NCBI GenBank assembly: GCA_009859145.1
Contig: VRVR01000035.1
Coordinates: forward strand, 250,367-287,738
Length of the DNA: 37,372 nucleotides
Reading direction: 5' to 3'
Source of the DNA: Andalucia godoyi
Lineage: Eukaryota > Discoba > Jakobea > Jakobida > Andaluciidae
Part shown: positions 1 to 10,400 of the stretch, piece after piece
Numbering within the stretch: position 1 is the stretch's first letter
How the letters are laid out: each line of letters starts with the position of its first letter
Notes under the pieces: generated by a model
Database searches by the model: none
What the model was told of the DNA's origin: nothing
What the model saw: only the letters and a program-made list of their open reading frames with translations
Position numbers and translations under genes: made by a program

Positions 1-6
1 GTAGTA

Positions 7-9
<3 letters not shown>

Positions 10-43
<34 letters not shown>
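10..43. repeat. (TC)n/(GT)n microsatellite
   Basis: A dinucleotide run of TC units passes directly into GT units. The rest of bases 1-345 shows no convincing gene on either strand; it is the 3' flank of the NUDIX gene. Confidence 0.9.
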
Positions 44-345
44 CTTGTTTATCATCAGAATGTCCTCGTGATTCAAAGATTTGCTGATCAGTGCTCAACA
101 AATACAGTGGTCTTCCCCTCCTTTTTCTTTAAATATATGCGTTACAGGACTTCCATTGTTGACTGATCGTCGTGGTTCCTGCACAGCAATTCACGCCGCG
201 AGTGGTGATCCATTTTAATCGACTAAAAGATAGTTTTTCAGTTCTTTTTCTCAAATCGGTTTCAGTTTCTGTGGAATTGTCGTTCTGTGAATCCGTGCAC
301 ACCTCTTGACTTGCCCTACCAACGCGCTACCCGGATTGCCACGTT

Positions 346-1431
346 CTAACTGTGCATTCCGAGTTGCCGAAGTTTTTCCGCTGCAAGCAGAAACGTCGCA
401 GCACCAGCTCCGAGAAACTGGCCGTCTTGGATGAGTTGCAGAACACGAGACAACGGCATTCGCTTCACAAAGATAAACTCTTCTTCGTCCATCTGCATCG
501 GACTCGGATCCTCCTCTGGATCCAAGATCAAGAATGGCGTAACAAGCGCCTCTGTTGATTTCGACTGTCGCATACGCAACGTTAGACAGAGAAAACTCAA
601 GCAAGGAGAAACAAAGAAACCACCATTATCGCAAACGGGTATTGGAAATAACATCGAAACATACAAATGCTAACCCGCATGATGTAAGCGGAATGATCTT
701 TTCCAGATTTGGCTGTCGGAGCCGCACTTCTTCGCTGAGTTCCGCCTGCACACAGTCGACGAGGTTCGCGTGCTTCTTCTTGTCGAATCCACCTCCTGGG
801 AGCGTCCATTGCATTTTCCCAACCCCGAATGCATATTCGCAAATCACTGTAACCATTTTCTGTCACAATAAAATATGAGAAAGCGCACGCCAACCAGCAG
901 CAGAAGCAATAATAACGCGTCCGAAAAGCACGAACAGTCTGGACAGTTGCAGAGATTGAAGGAGGAAAACCAAACAACAAGAAACAACAAAACGTACAGT
1001 GTCAGAGTGGTAGGCAAACATTTGGACGTAGCTTGCATTTTTCGATACAGTGTCGAACTGAAATGTCTTTCCGGAAGGATACTTTACCCATTTCTTTGTA
1101 ACCTGTGCATAGTTCTTGAATGCGAGCTCCGATTTCTCAATGTCAAATGGAAGCTGCATCACTTCTGTTGTGTTTTGACTCGCAATATTTAAAAATTCAA
1201 AAAAATAAATAAAAGATAAAAAAATTAAATTAAAAATAAAAATAATAAATCAAACACACACGCACACACACGCACACACACGCACGCACACACAAAGATG
1301 AGCAAACGTCGTGAAATAACGTCGTGAAAATAAAAAATTGCAGCAGATTGCTTGAGGGCCGCGTGCAACACAAGATACATACCGTCTTCATTCAGATTCT
1401 CATATCCAGCAGGCGTGTACAGAAATGCCAT
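346..1431 (-). CDS. NUDIX hydrolase, four exons
   Basis: Reconstructed as complement(join(346..564,665..859,998..1164,1383..1431)), giving 209 residues. Phases agree at all three junctions (1, 0, 0) and every intron has GT..AG ends. Exon 3 carries the NUDIX region at about residues 94-117: a GGG-F-D start and an E-L-S-E-E core (E112, E115, E116) that would bind the catalytic metal. Exon 2 has a W-x-x-Y-P-S-G-K-x-x-x-F-D motif seen before the fold in ADP-sugar/nucleoside-diphosphate pyrophosphatase-like members. Exon 4 has the usual C-terminal helix that ends in A-A-E-K-L. The family cleaves nucleoside diphosphates linked to another moiety; the substrate here is unknown. The box is imperfect: its first Glu and its Arg are not at the usual spacing. 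It is divergent from the protein X gene. The start is the ATG in GAACCATGGC at 1431, an inference from homology-like continuity; an extra upstream exon cannot be excluded. Confidence 0.84.
565..664 (-). other. NUDIX intron 3
   Basis: 100-nt intron, phase 0, donor GTATGT and acceptor CAG on the minus strand. It joins the NUDIX-box exon to the last exon and skips in-frame stops. Confidence 0.8.
860..997 (-). other. NUDIX intron 2
   Basis: 138-nt intron, phase 0, donor GTACGT and acceptor CAG on the minus strand. Confidence 0.8.
1165..1382 (-). other. NUDIX intron 1 with CA/GC microsatellite
   Basis: 218-nt intron, phase 1, donor GTATGT and acceptor ACAG on the minus strand. It contains an A/T-rich block (about 1195-1250) and a CACACGCA-type repeat (about 1254-1296). 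Confidence 0.78.
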
Positions 1432-1791
1432 GGTTCGCCTTCCTGTGATTCACCACCAAAAATGTGCTGTCCTCCTCCCCTGCCTTTCCTGCCAAACCTC
1501 CAGAAACCAAAGAAGCCTGAGCCAGCGCGCACACAAGAAGCTGCGGGCGGAGAATCGCATGGTCGACAGCTTTCAAACCGAGGGTTTTCTGATTGTCCTT
1601 CATTGTCGCTTCTCCATTGCACAATGCAGAATCAGATTTAGTGCACTTTTCATTTTCATTTTCATTTTCATTTTCATTTTCATATCCAATCGCACAGTTT
1701 AAACCCCCCATACGCTCTCTCCGTCCCTTTCTCCGCCCTCTTTCTCATTCAAATATTAATTTGCTTGTTTCTTAAATAGCGAGATTGGAAG
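1432..1791. promoter_or_regulatory. Bidirectional promoter region with (CATTTT)n
   Basis: 360 bp between the divergent starts of the NUDIX and protein X genes, so it must hold both promoters and 5' UTRs. It contains about six copies of a 6-bp CATTTT unit at 1647-1683. No core promoter motif is clear. That it drives both genes is inferred from layout only. Confidence 0.5.
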
Positions 1792-3442
1792 ATGTCGGTA
1801 TTTCGAATTCCTATTCGTCTCTATGCAAGTATGTCTCTCGTTTGTCAGAGTTGCTCCCTCTTTTGTGATGAAGAAGATGATGATTACAATTGTTTCAGTT
1901 TTTCTCACTTGAATTTAACTTCTTCTTTCGCCTCACCCTCCTCCTTTTATTATTTGGCGATTTTTTAATGAATTAGCCGGGTCTCCGATTACGATGCCTG
2001 CGCTGTCGCCGACGATGGCCAAAGGAAACCTTGTTCGGTGGCTCAAGAAGCCTGGTGACCGAATCCGTCCGGGCGATGCACTTGCGCTGATTGAAACCGA
2101 CAAGGCATCCCTCGATTTTGAAGCCACGGAAGCGGGATTCTTTGCGCGTGCTGTTGTTCCAGACGGCTCTGAAAACATTCCTGTGGGAACTCTTGTGGCA
2201 CTCACTGTCGAGAAGGCAGAAGACGTTTCCACCGTCACACTTCCTTCGTCCTCTTCCACTTCCTCCGCTGCTGCTGCGGTACCTTCTCCGTTTTCGTCTG
2301 CACCCTCAACTTCGAAACCTGCACCATTCGCGCAGGGTGCCCGAATGGGTGGGCTGGACACGGTTTCCGTGGAAGCCTCGCTTGACCGAGCGGCTATGAT
2401 CTCTCGGTCGGCAATCACCCCAGGACGAATTGCTCCTTCCGCACGGTACATCCTCGGATCCGCTGGCATTGATCCGCGGTCTGTGGTGGGAACCGGTCGT
2501 CATGGAATAGTGTCCAAGACAGACGCGCTCCGTGCAGTTTCCTCGTTCTCATTGTTGTCACAAGCTGCGCAGTCTGCGCTGGATGGCTTGGCGAAGCCGT
2601 CGGCCGCAGCAGCTGCAATTCATTCAGCAGGATCATCATCGTCATCATCATCGTCATCATCATCAACTACAACAACAAAGGGAGCACCAACTGCAGCTGG
2701 ATCCGGGCAGGCGAATGAGTTTACGGATGTGAAGACTACCACAATCCGAAAGATTATCGCAACAAGACTCCTGGAATCCAAGCAAACCCATTCGCATTCG
2801 TACGTTTCCGGGCGGATTGACATTTCAAAGCTGGCTGAACTGCGGGCATCCAACACTGCATCAAAGTTCTCGGTCAACGATGCGCTCATTCTCGCTGTTG
2901 CAAAGGCGATTGCCATTACGCCGACCTTCCGAGAGTCGTCTGCATCCGCGGACTACGATGTGTCGTTCGCTGTGGCGACCCCAAAGGGACTTCTTACGCC
3001 TGTGGTACGCCGTCCGCAGACAAAGTCTGTTACTCAGATAGCCGCGGAAGTTCGCGATCTTGCAGCAAGAGGGCGGCAAGGTGCGCTCAAGCCAGAGGAA
3101 ATGGCAGGAGGTGTGTTTTCCGTCTCCAATCTCGGCATGCTTGGAATCGACTCGTTTGCCGCCGTCATCAACCCGCCCCAGCTGGGAATTCTTGCAGTGT
3201 CCAGGGCGAATGCGACCGCTGTCATGGGGGACAGCGTGTTGTTTCCTCTGGTCGAGCCACTGGATGAACAGCCTGCAAAGAAAGCCGCACAGCCGGCGCA
3301 GGGCGAGTCGTACAAGGAAGGTGCCATGTGGATGAACGTCCAGCTTTCCTACGATGCGACACGAGTGCCAGAAACATCTGCTGTTTTGTTGCTGCAGAAT
3401 CTCCAGCTTCTCATCCAAGATCCAATGAACCTGGCACTCTGA
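1792..3442 (+). CDS. PDHX: Pyruvate dehydrogenase complex protein X (E3-binding protein)
   Basis: join(1792..1828,1977..3442), 500 residues. Exon 1 gives 12 codons rich in basic and hydrophobic residues, a short mitochondrial presequence. Domains in order: lipoyl domain (about 17-92, lipoyl-lysine K55 in ETDKAS), a Ser/Ala/Pro linker, a peripheral-subunit (E3)-binding domain (about 159-197), a second linker with an 11-Ser run (about 231-241), and the inner-core acyltransferase-fold domain (about 259-500). The acyltransferase signature DHRxxDG is absent: the equivalent stretch near residue 472 reads D-A-T-R-V-P-E-T, with no catalytic His or Asp. Together with the E3-binding domain this points to the non-catalytic protein X, which tethers dihydrolipoamide dehydrogenase to the complex in the mitochondrial matrix. 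A true catalytic E2 should be encoded elsewhere. The alternative, a diverged but active E2, is unlikely without the His. Confidence 0.9.
1829..1976 (+). other. Protein X intron
   Basis: 148-nt intron after codon 12, phase 1, donor GTATGT, acceptor TTAG. Removing it fuses the presequence to the lipoyl domain as A-T-G-S-P-I-T-M-P, a normal approach to this domain. Confidence 0.87.
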
Positions 3443-3755
3443 CATGTCCACTCGAATAAAAATGACGATTTCCCAGCTTATTTCGGATTGCGCTGTCTTC
3501 CAGGAGATTCTGTGCAGTGTGTGTACCTCAGAAGGCGATTTGTCCTTTCCCTCCTCCTTCCCCACCCGATCCAGCGTTGATGTTGGTCTCCTCGATAAGC
3601 TCTTTACATTATGTCTTAATTCTGTTGTGTTTTGTATTGCATCCATCACATTCTTGGAAAAAAAGAATCCTTTACTTGTGCTGGCCATGTATCATTGCTG
3701 GACATCGTCGTGGCTTGCGACGAGCAGCGATTGCGGAGGGAAAAAGAGAAAACAT

Positions 3756-3794
<39 letters not shown>

Positions 3795-4395
3795 GGGGCA
3801 AGGATGGTGCAGTGTACTGGGGGTTGCCGGCGATTTTCCGAGTGTGGGCTTCCTGGTTCCAGACCAGTTACATCGGCATCTGAGCAGCGCGGTTGTGGAC
3901 CGTCGGGAAATTGCGAGCGTGTCGTAGCAGCCAGTCATGAACACGAGTGGGCTACCGTGAATCCTTTGCTGATATCGTACGCTGATGTGAGCAAGCTGCG
4001 GTCCTTTTCCAGCACCCGATCTGCGACCTTCCACTCCGCTGTCAGCGCGTCAGAGCAAAATGCGAACGGTTGCGGTTGCCTGAGCACACCGGATAGGGAT
4101 CTGATTGTACACGAGTGGGCCGATCTCACTGAATCCAGAAGCGTGCTGGGCGTGTTTTGGCGTTTGTGCAGACTGGGGTTCCGACGTCCTCTCTTGTTTT
4201 CTGGGGACTGGCTTCCACCATGTTCAGTTTCCGTCACCGCCCTTCGTTTCTTTCCCTTCCTTCTTTTTTTTCCCTCCCCCCTCCTCCAGCTTTCGATTTG
4301 ATTTGATTCCTTTACTTTCTCAAGAACACACAAGATCATTCACTCCACCGAGATTCGGCCAAATTGAGCATCGACAGCAACATCAGCAACAAGTC
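3443..4395. other. Intergenic region, 953 bp, no convincing gene
   Basis: 3' flank of protein X and 5' flank of the TLC-like gene. Several overlapping open frames on both strands run through it, but they read through the GT/GA repeat, share no recognisable domain and contradict one another. Pyrimidine-rich DNA lies at 4245-4320 upstream of the next gene. Confidence 0.5.
3755..3796. repeat. (TG)n(AG)n compound microsatellite
   Basis: About 13 TG units pass directly into about 7 AG units. Confidence 0.95.
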
Positions 4396-5526
4396 ATGAG
4401 CCTTCCCGTCGACTCGGTTGCAGCAGCCAATGCGGCGCCAATGATAAGCCAAATGAGCGATATTGTCGCAGTTTTTACCTTCCTTTGCATCTGCATTCTC
4501 TTGTTTCGCATCGTGATCCCGTACGCGATGCGTAACTCCTGCACATACACTACAAAGTTCAACGACGTGCAGCAGCGCGCCGTTTCCATTTTCATCATTC
4601 GGGCAATTTTGGAGTTTGGATGTGCCGTTGCCCTCGGGATCTACCTGCCGATCATCTTCACCACAGAGACGTTCTTCGATGCGCAGTCTATTATGCTTCC
4701 CCGTATCTTTGCATATGGGATCAGTGCGATGTACATGTTTGAATTGTGCGTCCGGGACTGCAAGCTGCCGTCCGTGGTGCACCATCTGGTCGCCGCCGGA
4801 TCGATTTTGTATGCAGACTTGGACAGCAAGATGAAGCTAAGCGTGCCAGGAAGTGCACGTCCAGAAGAGATTTACATTATCGGAGAGTATATCGAAGCCG
4901 TGGCATTCTGGGCGGTCGGGCTCACATGCTTCATTGATATGGGAATGATTGCGTACTACTTTTGCAAAGAGAATGCCCGGCTTCGCGTGACATTCCTGCC
5001 CAAATTTCTCTTAGGACTGGCATCGTTTGTGTTTGGTCTTCGAACCATTCAGTGGACTGTTGTTGCCTACTTCATTCACATTCACTGGGGATTCTTCTCC
5101 CCTGCACAGCGTCTTCTTTTGGCTCCCTTGTCGGCAATCTGGGCGTATGTTGAGTTCCAGACAGGATTCATTATTCTCGGTCTTCGTGCTCGCGTTATCC
5201 AAGAGAACAAGGCAAGCGTTTCTGTTTCCGCTTCTCCGGAAAAGCACGCACCGACCTCGACACCAAGCTTGCAGCACAGCCAATCGGCTGACGTGGATGC
5301 GCCTGTGCACGCAAAAGCGTTCACACTTTCTGTTCCCCACACGGCTGTCAACCGATCGCTGTGTGCATTGCGGAAGACGGATTCACAAGAGTCTCTGCAC
5401 CGACCACTCACACCAGAGCCTTCGTCGGACTATACGTGCAGCGATTTGGATGTCGATTGGAAGGATGATTTGTTGTCTCCGCTCACTCCTTTTGATGACT
5501 CCCTTTCCTGCATCTCCCAACACTAA
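4396..5526 (+). CDS. Seven-helix membrane protein, TLC-like
   Basis: 376 residues from the ATG at 4396; the open frame extends upstream but only as pyrimidine-rich, low-complexity sequence. Hydrophobic segments fall near residues 23-43, 64-88, 102-118, 125-140, 165-189, 200-228 and 240-262. The helix pattern and a V-V-H-H-L motif (His129-His130) at the start of the fourth segment resemble the TRAM/LAG1/CLN8 (TLC) fold, used by ceramide synthases and other lipid-handling ER proteins. The ceramide-synthase-specific motif with a following double Asp is not seen, so no enzyme activity is assigned. The C-terminal ~105 residues are hydrophilic, rich in Ser, Pro and Asp, and probably a cytosolic tail. 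The TLC assignment rests on topology and the His pair only. An orphan multi-pass protein is the alternative. Confidence 0.72.
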   Translation: MSLPVDSVAAANAAPMISQMSDIVAVFTFLCICILLFRIVIPYAMRNSCTYTTKFNDVQQRAVSIFIIRAILEFGCAVALGIYLPIIFTTETFFDAQSIMLPRIFAYGISAMYMFELCVRDCKLPSVVHHLVAAGSILYADLDSKMKLSVPGSARPEEIYIIGEYIEAVAFWAVGLTCFIDMGMIAYYFCKENARLRVTFLPKFLLGLASFVFGLRTIQWTVVAYFIHIHWGFFSPAQRLLLAPLSAIWAYVEFQTGFIILGLRARVIQENKASVSVSASPEKHAPTSTPSLQHSQSADVDAPVHAKAFTLSVPHTAVNRSLCALRKTDSQESLHRPLTPEPSSDYTCSDLDVDWKDDLLSPLTPFDDSLSCISQH

Positions 5527-5821
5527 GCCAGCTGTATGCACGGCTGTTTTCAGATGTCTCAGAGTATTCCGCAACCTCTTCAAAAAAGAAAAGAAGAACA
5601 CGGTCCGCAGGAAGTGTCGATACAGAACACATCCTCCCACGCTGACGGTGAATCGATTTCCCCCTTTCTTCCCCCTTCGCCGCAAATCGTCCAACACAAA
5701 TGCGACCCAGGAATGACGGACAGATCCAATAGTATTTCGATAGTATAATAAAAGTATCATTTTTCTTTTTATAATTGTTTGTAACGCCATCACATTTTCT
5801 CCTGCACGTCGCGACAATTGA

Positions 5822-6976
5822 CTACCGACTGCTTTCGGAGAAGTTGGAGTGACCAGTTTTCTGGGCATGTTCCAAAGCAGCCTTCTCACCTACAAGCTTC
5901 GCCCCGCAAGCCCCACACTGAAGCGTGAATCCTGCGACGTCTGTGAACTGCCCGTTGTCCTTCAGTCTTTGCACAAGCTGTTGCAATGCTCCAAATGTAT
6001 ACGTGTCTTCAGGATCGAAAACGGAAATGTCAAAGTCCACAGGGCCGTCCTGGACGGGATTCATCACGAGTGCATCGTAGTGGATGCCGTCGTACAACAA
6101 ATAGACTCGCTCTACATATCCGGCTGCTTCTCCAAATACCAACGGCTGTGCGGTCCGTATATCCCACGCACAAATCTCGACCTGGAAATGCTTTGCGAGA
6201 ATGGCTAGTTCAATGGCGCCTCCCCAGTGGTCTTCATTCCGTATCCACAAAACATAACTTTGAGGAGTCTTTCCTAGTATCGCATCATTGAACTCGACCG
6301 GATCGCTTTGTACGGTCTTTGCAATCACTTCGCGAAGATCCTTTGAGGTCTTTGCAGAATGTGCGCAGCTCGGATACACCTTCAAAAAGGAAAGAAACAA
6401 GCACGAGTTGTTCGACGGAACCTCTCGCCGGACCGCAAAGGCATCGGACACTGCAGACGGACGCGGCTTGACAGCACACGTCTGGAGTAGAGTGTCGTCC
6501 ACAACGCCTCGTCCAGCATCTCTGGGCAGGCTTTGTGATGCTTCGTGCGTGGATTGTGTCAAAGAGACGCCTTTTCCACTCGCGTCGTTCCCAACAGTAA
6601 TAAGATCACCGTCCGCTACTTTCAGGTCCGAAAGCTTCGCCGCATCCTGAGCAGCAAGTAACACTGGAGGAAACCCGACCTTCACTATTTTTTGGTTTGT
6701 TGTGTGATCATCAGCAACATGCGCCAAAACAAAACAAAAAGAAAAGGAAAAAGGAAAAACAAACAAACAATAAAGGATGAATCGTAAGCGACAGTCCTTG
6801 GTTGTTAAAAGACAAGAACGCGCAAAAGTGTGGAAGAAGAGAGACGTACATTGCAGATTGCTTATAGCGATGTTCTCCAACAAGGATATCTTTTGCAGGA
6901 GAGAAAGGAACGAGTCGGTTGCACTGACCGAGTCAATCACGGAGTTTCCTCGCTGTGACCGAATTCTCAAGCGCAT
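5822..6976 (-). CDS. YOD1: OTU1-type deubiquitinase (YOD1 orthologue)
   Basis: complement(join(5822..6684,6850..6976)), 329 residues, close to the usual length. Order: N-terminal UBX-like ubiquitin-fold (about 1-76, opening M-R-L-R and with the V-G-F-P-P turn across the splice site), a Ser/Thr-rich linker, the OTU protease domain (about 125-280) with N-N-S-C-L-F (C137) and the D-G-I-H-Y-D His motif, then a C-terminal C2H2 zinc finger (C-G-A-C ... H ... H). The family works with the Cdc48/p97 ATPase, removing ubiquitin in ER-associated degradation. The intron length is a multiple of three and stop-free, so an unspliced reading looks falsely continuous with a hydrophobic insert. Oddity: the Asp usually three residues before the Cys is Asn (N134). 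The gene is divergent from WDR7. Confidence 0.93.
   Translation of the reverse strand: MRLRIRSQRGNSVIDSVSATDSFLSLLQKISLLENIAISNLQCTSLFFHTFARSCLLTTKDCRLRFILYCLFVFPFSFSFCFVLAHVADDHTTNQKIVKVGFPPVLLAAQDAAKLSDLKVADGDLITVGNDASGKGVSLTQSTHEASQSLPRDAGRGVVDDTLLQTCAVKPRPSAVSDAFAVRREVPSNNSCLFLSFLKVYPSCAHSAKTSKDLREVIAKTVQSDPVEFNDAILGKTPQSYVLWIRNEDHWGGAIELAILAKHFQVEICAWDIRTAQPLVFGEAAGYVERVYLLYDGIHYDALVMNPVQDGPVDFDISVFDPEDTYTFGALQQLVQRLKDNGQFTDVAGFTLQCGACGAKLVGEKAALEHAQKTGHSNFSESSR
6685..6849 (-). other. OTU1 intron, in frame and stop-free
   Basis: 165-nt intron after codon 42, phase 1, donor GTACGT, acceptor ATAG on the minus strand. Its translation would be a Phe/Cys-rich insert inside the ubiquitin-fold; removing it restores the expected N-L-Q-L-K-V-G-F-P-P turn. 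Confidence 0.87.
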
Positions 6977-7434
6977 TATTTTCCCAAATCTCTCCAGCGT
7001 ACCGGGGCTCTATTGCCTGTACTACTACTACTACTACTGCTCCGCGTGGAAATGTTGCTACATGCACGCCTGACGAGATACCCAGCTTTTTTCCTTTCCG
7101 CAGTTCCCTTCTGTTCCACTCAGCGTTCTCAAAAGGAATGTCGAGCAGTTTCCTTGCACTAGAACGCGGAAATGCCCGAAAGCCCCCGACAGCTTTTTGC
7201 CCAAGCCCTTCTTCTCTCTTCCATGTTCTTGCATCAGCATCAATTCTCCAAGAAGACAAAAAGAGATCGAGAATCTCCGTTGTTTCACATTCCACATTTT
7301 CTCAGAAAAGCATGGTTTTGCTTGCTTCCTATAATCATTATTCATCATCATTCGCCATTATTCGTTCGTCGGTCGTCGATCGTCGTTTGTCGTTTGTCGT
7401 GGGTCTAGATTTTGTCAGAGTGAATTGGATTTGA
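6977..7434. promoter_or_regulatory. Bidirectional promoter region OTU1/WDR7
   Basis: 458 bp between divergent starts. It contains a (TAC)n run at 7019-7039 and, just before the WDR7 start (about 7335-7400), an imperfect tandem of TCATT and CGTCGT-like units. Open frames here lack protein-like composition. Confidence 0.45.
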
Positions 7435-10400
7435 ATGTCACTGCGTTTGCCACTGGTGTTTTGGTATGGAGCGCCAGCTCACACGATAACTTGCGCAACA
7501 CTCGCTGCGGATAATGAGACAGTGTTCACTGGATCGTCAGAGGGAAACATCGCTCTGTGGAGAATAGTTCGGAAATCATCATCTTCAGCAGCAGCATCGG
7601 CAGCACCGTTGCAAGGACTTACGATTGCCACAACGGGCTTGATGCCGGCGCCAGAAGTTCGTGTGGTTGCGATTCTCTCATTTCGCCTGTCGCCGATCAT
7701 CGGAATATGCAGAGGAGTGTATGGATCCCGAGATGTTATCATCAGTGCTTCGGAAGACGGTTTTTTGGCAGTGTGGAACATGGATGGCAGCCGAGTTTAC
7801 TCCTCAGCGACGCTGCTCCCTGCATTTCCGACGATTGTCAAGGCGGTTCCGAACCACAGCTCTTGCATCGTGGTTGGGTTTGCGTCGGGCCAAATCTCCA
7901 TAATTGATATTCAAAGGCAACTTGTCCTGCAAACACTAAGTGGGCACTCTGATTCGATTACATCCATGTCGTTGCCTGCAACGCCTCGTGCGGGTATCAT
8001 TCCGAATGAAACAGAACGGCCTTCCACGTTCACGATGTTTACTGGCTCGCGAGACTGCACCATTCGGTTTTGGACAGTCTCCCAGTCGAGCGTTGTCGGA
8101 TGCGTTGTTCTAAATCTGCCGCATGATCGCGTACCGCGTTTTCTCGATTCCTCTTTTTCCTACGGCGAGCTGTTGTTGGTAGGGTTTTATGACAGATGGC
8201 TAGTTTACTCTTTTCCGGAGCTAAATCTGATTTGCAGGCATCTGCTGCCGAAAGACCGTGCAGAGAATCCCGTTTTCCACCTCAAAGGCGGGCTCTTCTA
8301 CGATCCGGACCACGTCATGATTTTCTCACGAAACCAAGAGTGTGTTGTCTATTCCATTGTTGGCAATGCGTCTGCGTTATTCTCGACCGTGTCCTCCTCA
8401 GACGGATCGTCGGATGCTGCAAGGCGGCCGGACTTGTCCATGGTTTTCTCCCAACTGGGACGCATCAGCTTGTCAAAAACATTGTTGGATGCGACGCGGA
8501 TGTTGGTGTTTGGCTCTTTAGGTCTTGAGAACCAGTCTCGGACGTATCCATCGTCTTTGCAATCCAGCAATCTTCCATCACCACGAGGTGGGTCAGGCGT
8601 GCATTCTCCGAGCATGGAGGGCTTTGGCAAACATTCTGGATCTCGTTTGGATATGGCTTCCGCGGAGGACGCCAAGACAGAGAATGCGACAGGTACTGTC
8701 AAGGAAATGTCCTCGAAACGTCGCGCCAGCACGAGAGTCCGGGATTCCATGACTAAAAAAGTCAGCAAGCAAGGATTTTTTGAGGACGTGATTGTATTGG
8801 ACGATCTCAACGAAACGTTCCAAGACGACCCCAATGCTGACGTGACCGCCGTGCGGGACGGCCATGTGGAAATTGGTCGCTTTTCAACCTCTGGTCCTAT
8901 CCGAACCGCAGTCTGCATTCCATCCACGGACAGTGCATTGATCATGCTTGAAAATGGCTCTATTGCTTCCGTGAATGTCGAGGACAGCAACCTGCAGTCC
9001 TCCAAGAAAGAGTATCCTCTGGGTGCTTGTTTCCAGCATTCCTTCTTTGATAGCCAGCGCGACAGACGTTTAGTAACCTGTTCGACGACAACATCGACAT
9101 TGGAATCTGCTGTTCCTTTTCTGGTCCACGGATTTGACAACGGAGATCTTTGCGTCGAGCACATTCCCTCGTTTGCAATTTCCTCTTCTACGAGTCCTGT
9201 GAGTTCTGGCTCGTTGTCTGTCACTTGGACTGGTCATCGATGTGCGATTTCCTGTCTTCGAATTCTGAATTTCCGTGGCAAGTCTCTGCTGCTGTCCGGA
9301 TCGCTGGATGGGAATGTACGAGTATGGAGCCTTGCAGATGCCGCGCTGTCCGCATCTGCCGCCTTTTCAAACGTTGGAAGCAGCAGTAATGGGTTTCTGG
9401 TATCTCATTGGTCACATGCTGGGAAGGTTGTGATGCTGGGTCCAGCACCCAATCAAGCCGAGTACTTCTACTCGCTCAGCACCACCGATCGCTCTCTAGT
9501 GCTTTATTCGCTGTCGTCGTTTGAAATTGTGCACAAATTTTATGGGCACGATTCGGACCTCCTCGCTGTCTTTTGGCGTCCTGCAGAGGATTTTGTGGAG
9601 ATGTACGGCGCAGAAGATGTTGTGCACGTCTGGCAAATTTCTACTGGCGTTCTTGAGCGCATGATCACTGGTTCGTCTGCACGGGAGTTGCTTCGGTACG
9701 CCTTGGGAACGGGGATGGTGTATCCGTTGTTTTTGCGAGACGCTCCCAAGGTTATGGCTCTTGCGGATAACAACCCCAGTTCCATGTCGATCGGAGGCGC
9801 CGGCATTTTGGCAAACCAGCACACACATCTTCCGCTTTCTCGGTTTCTTTTGGATATTGATCAAGTGCTGACGACCATTGCTCAGTATACGCGGCTGAAG
9901 GCAAATCTTCCAATGTCCTTGCGAGTTGCTCTCTCATTGCTTCTGTCAGATTTCATGGATGTCTATGAGAATGGGGACAAAGAATTTGCATACATGCAGC
10001 ACATGGGAATTGTCACGACAATCCGGAAGCCTTGCTATGCTTACGCTGACGCCGTGGTCAACTATGTCCCGACTGCCTTTGAGCGGAAAAGGGACGGCAC
10101 CGTTTCAGATGACCTGCGGGTATGGCAGCTGTCGCCTCGGTTTGCTGCGCTTCATGTATTCAGCGTGTTTGCCGCGTTGAAAACAATGGTGAACAGACGC
10201 AATTTTACTGTAGAGTGCTTGGCATTAATTGATTCTTTTCTCGGGAATCGCTTGCTCTTGTCTGACAATTTTTCAAAGTCTTCGGGAGACTACTTTTTGA
10301 TCTGGGCCACGTACTTGTTTTCAGCGTCCTCGCGCTACTTCTCTCTTGCTTCAGACCTCATCAAGACCGTGCTGTCGATGTTGTCTGAATCGCAGCTACG

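Noticed and set aside
3444-4301. Long plus-strand open frame through the (TG)n(AG)n repeat
   Set aside because: It owes part of its length to stop-free dinucleotide repeats, starts right after the protein X stop, and shows no domain or consistent composition.
8349-9224. 291-codon open frame antisense to WDR7
   Set aside because: It is the reverse of a sure coding region with WD40 motifs on the plus strand; its composition is that of a codon shadow and it shows no domain.
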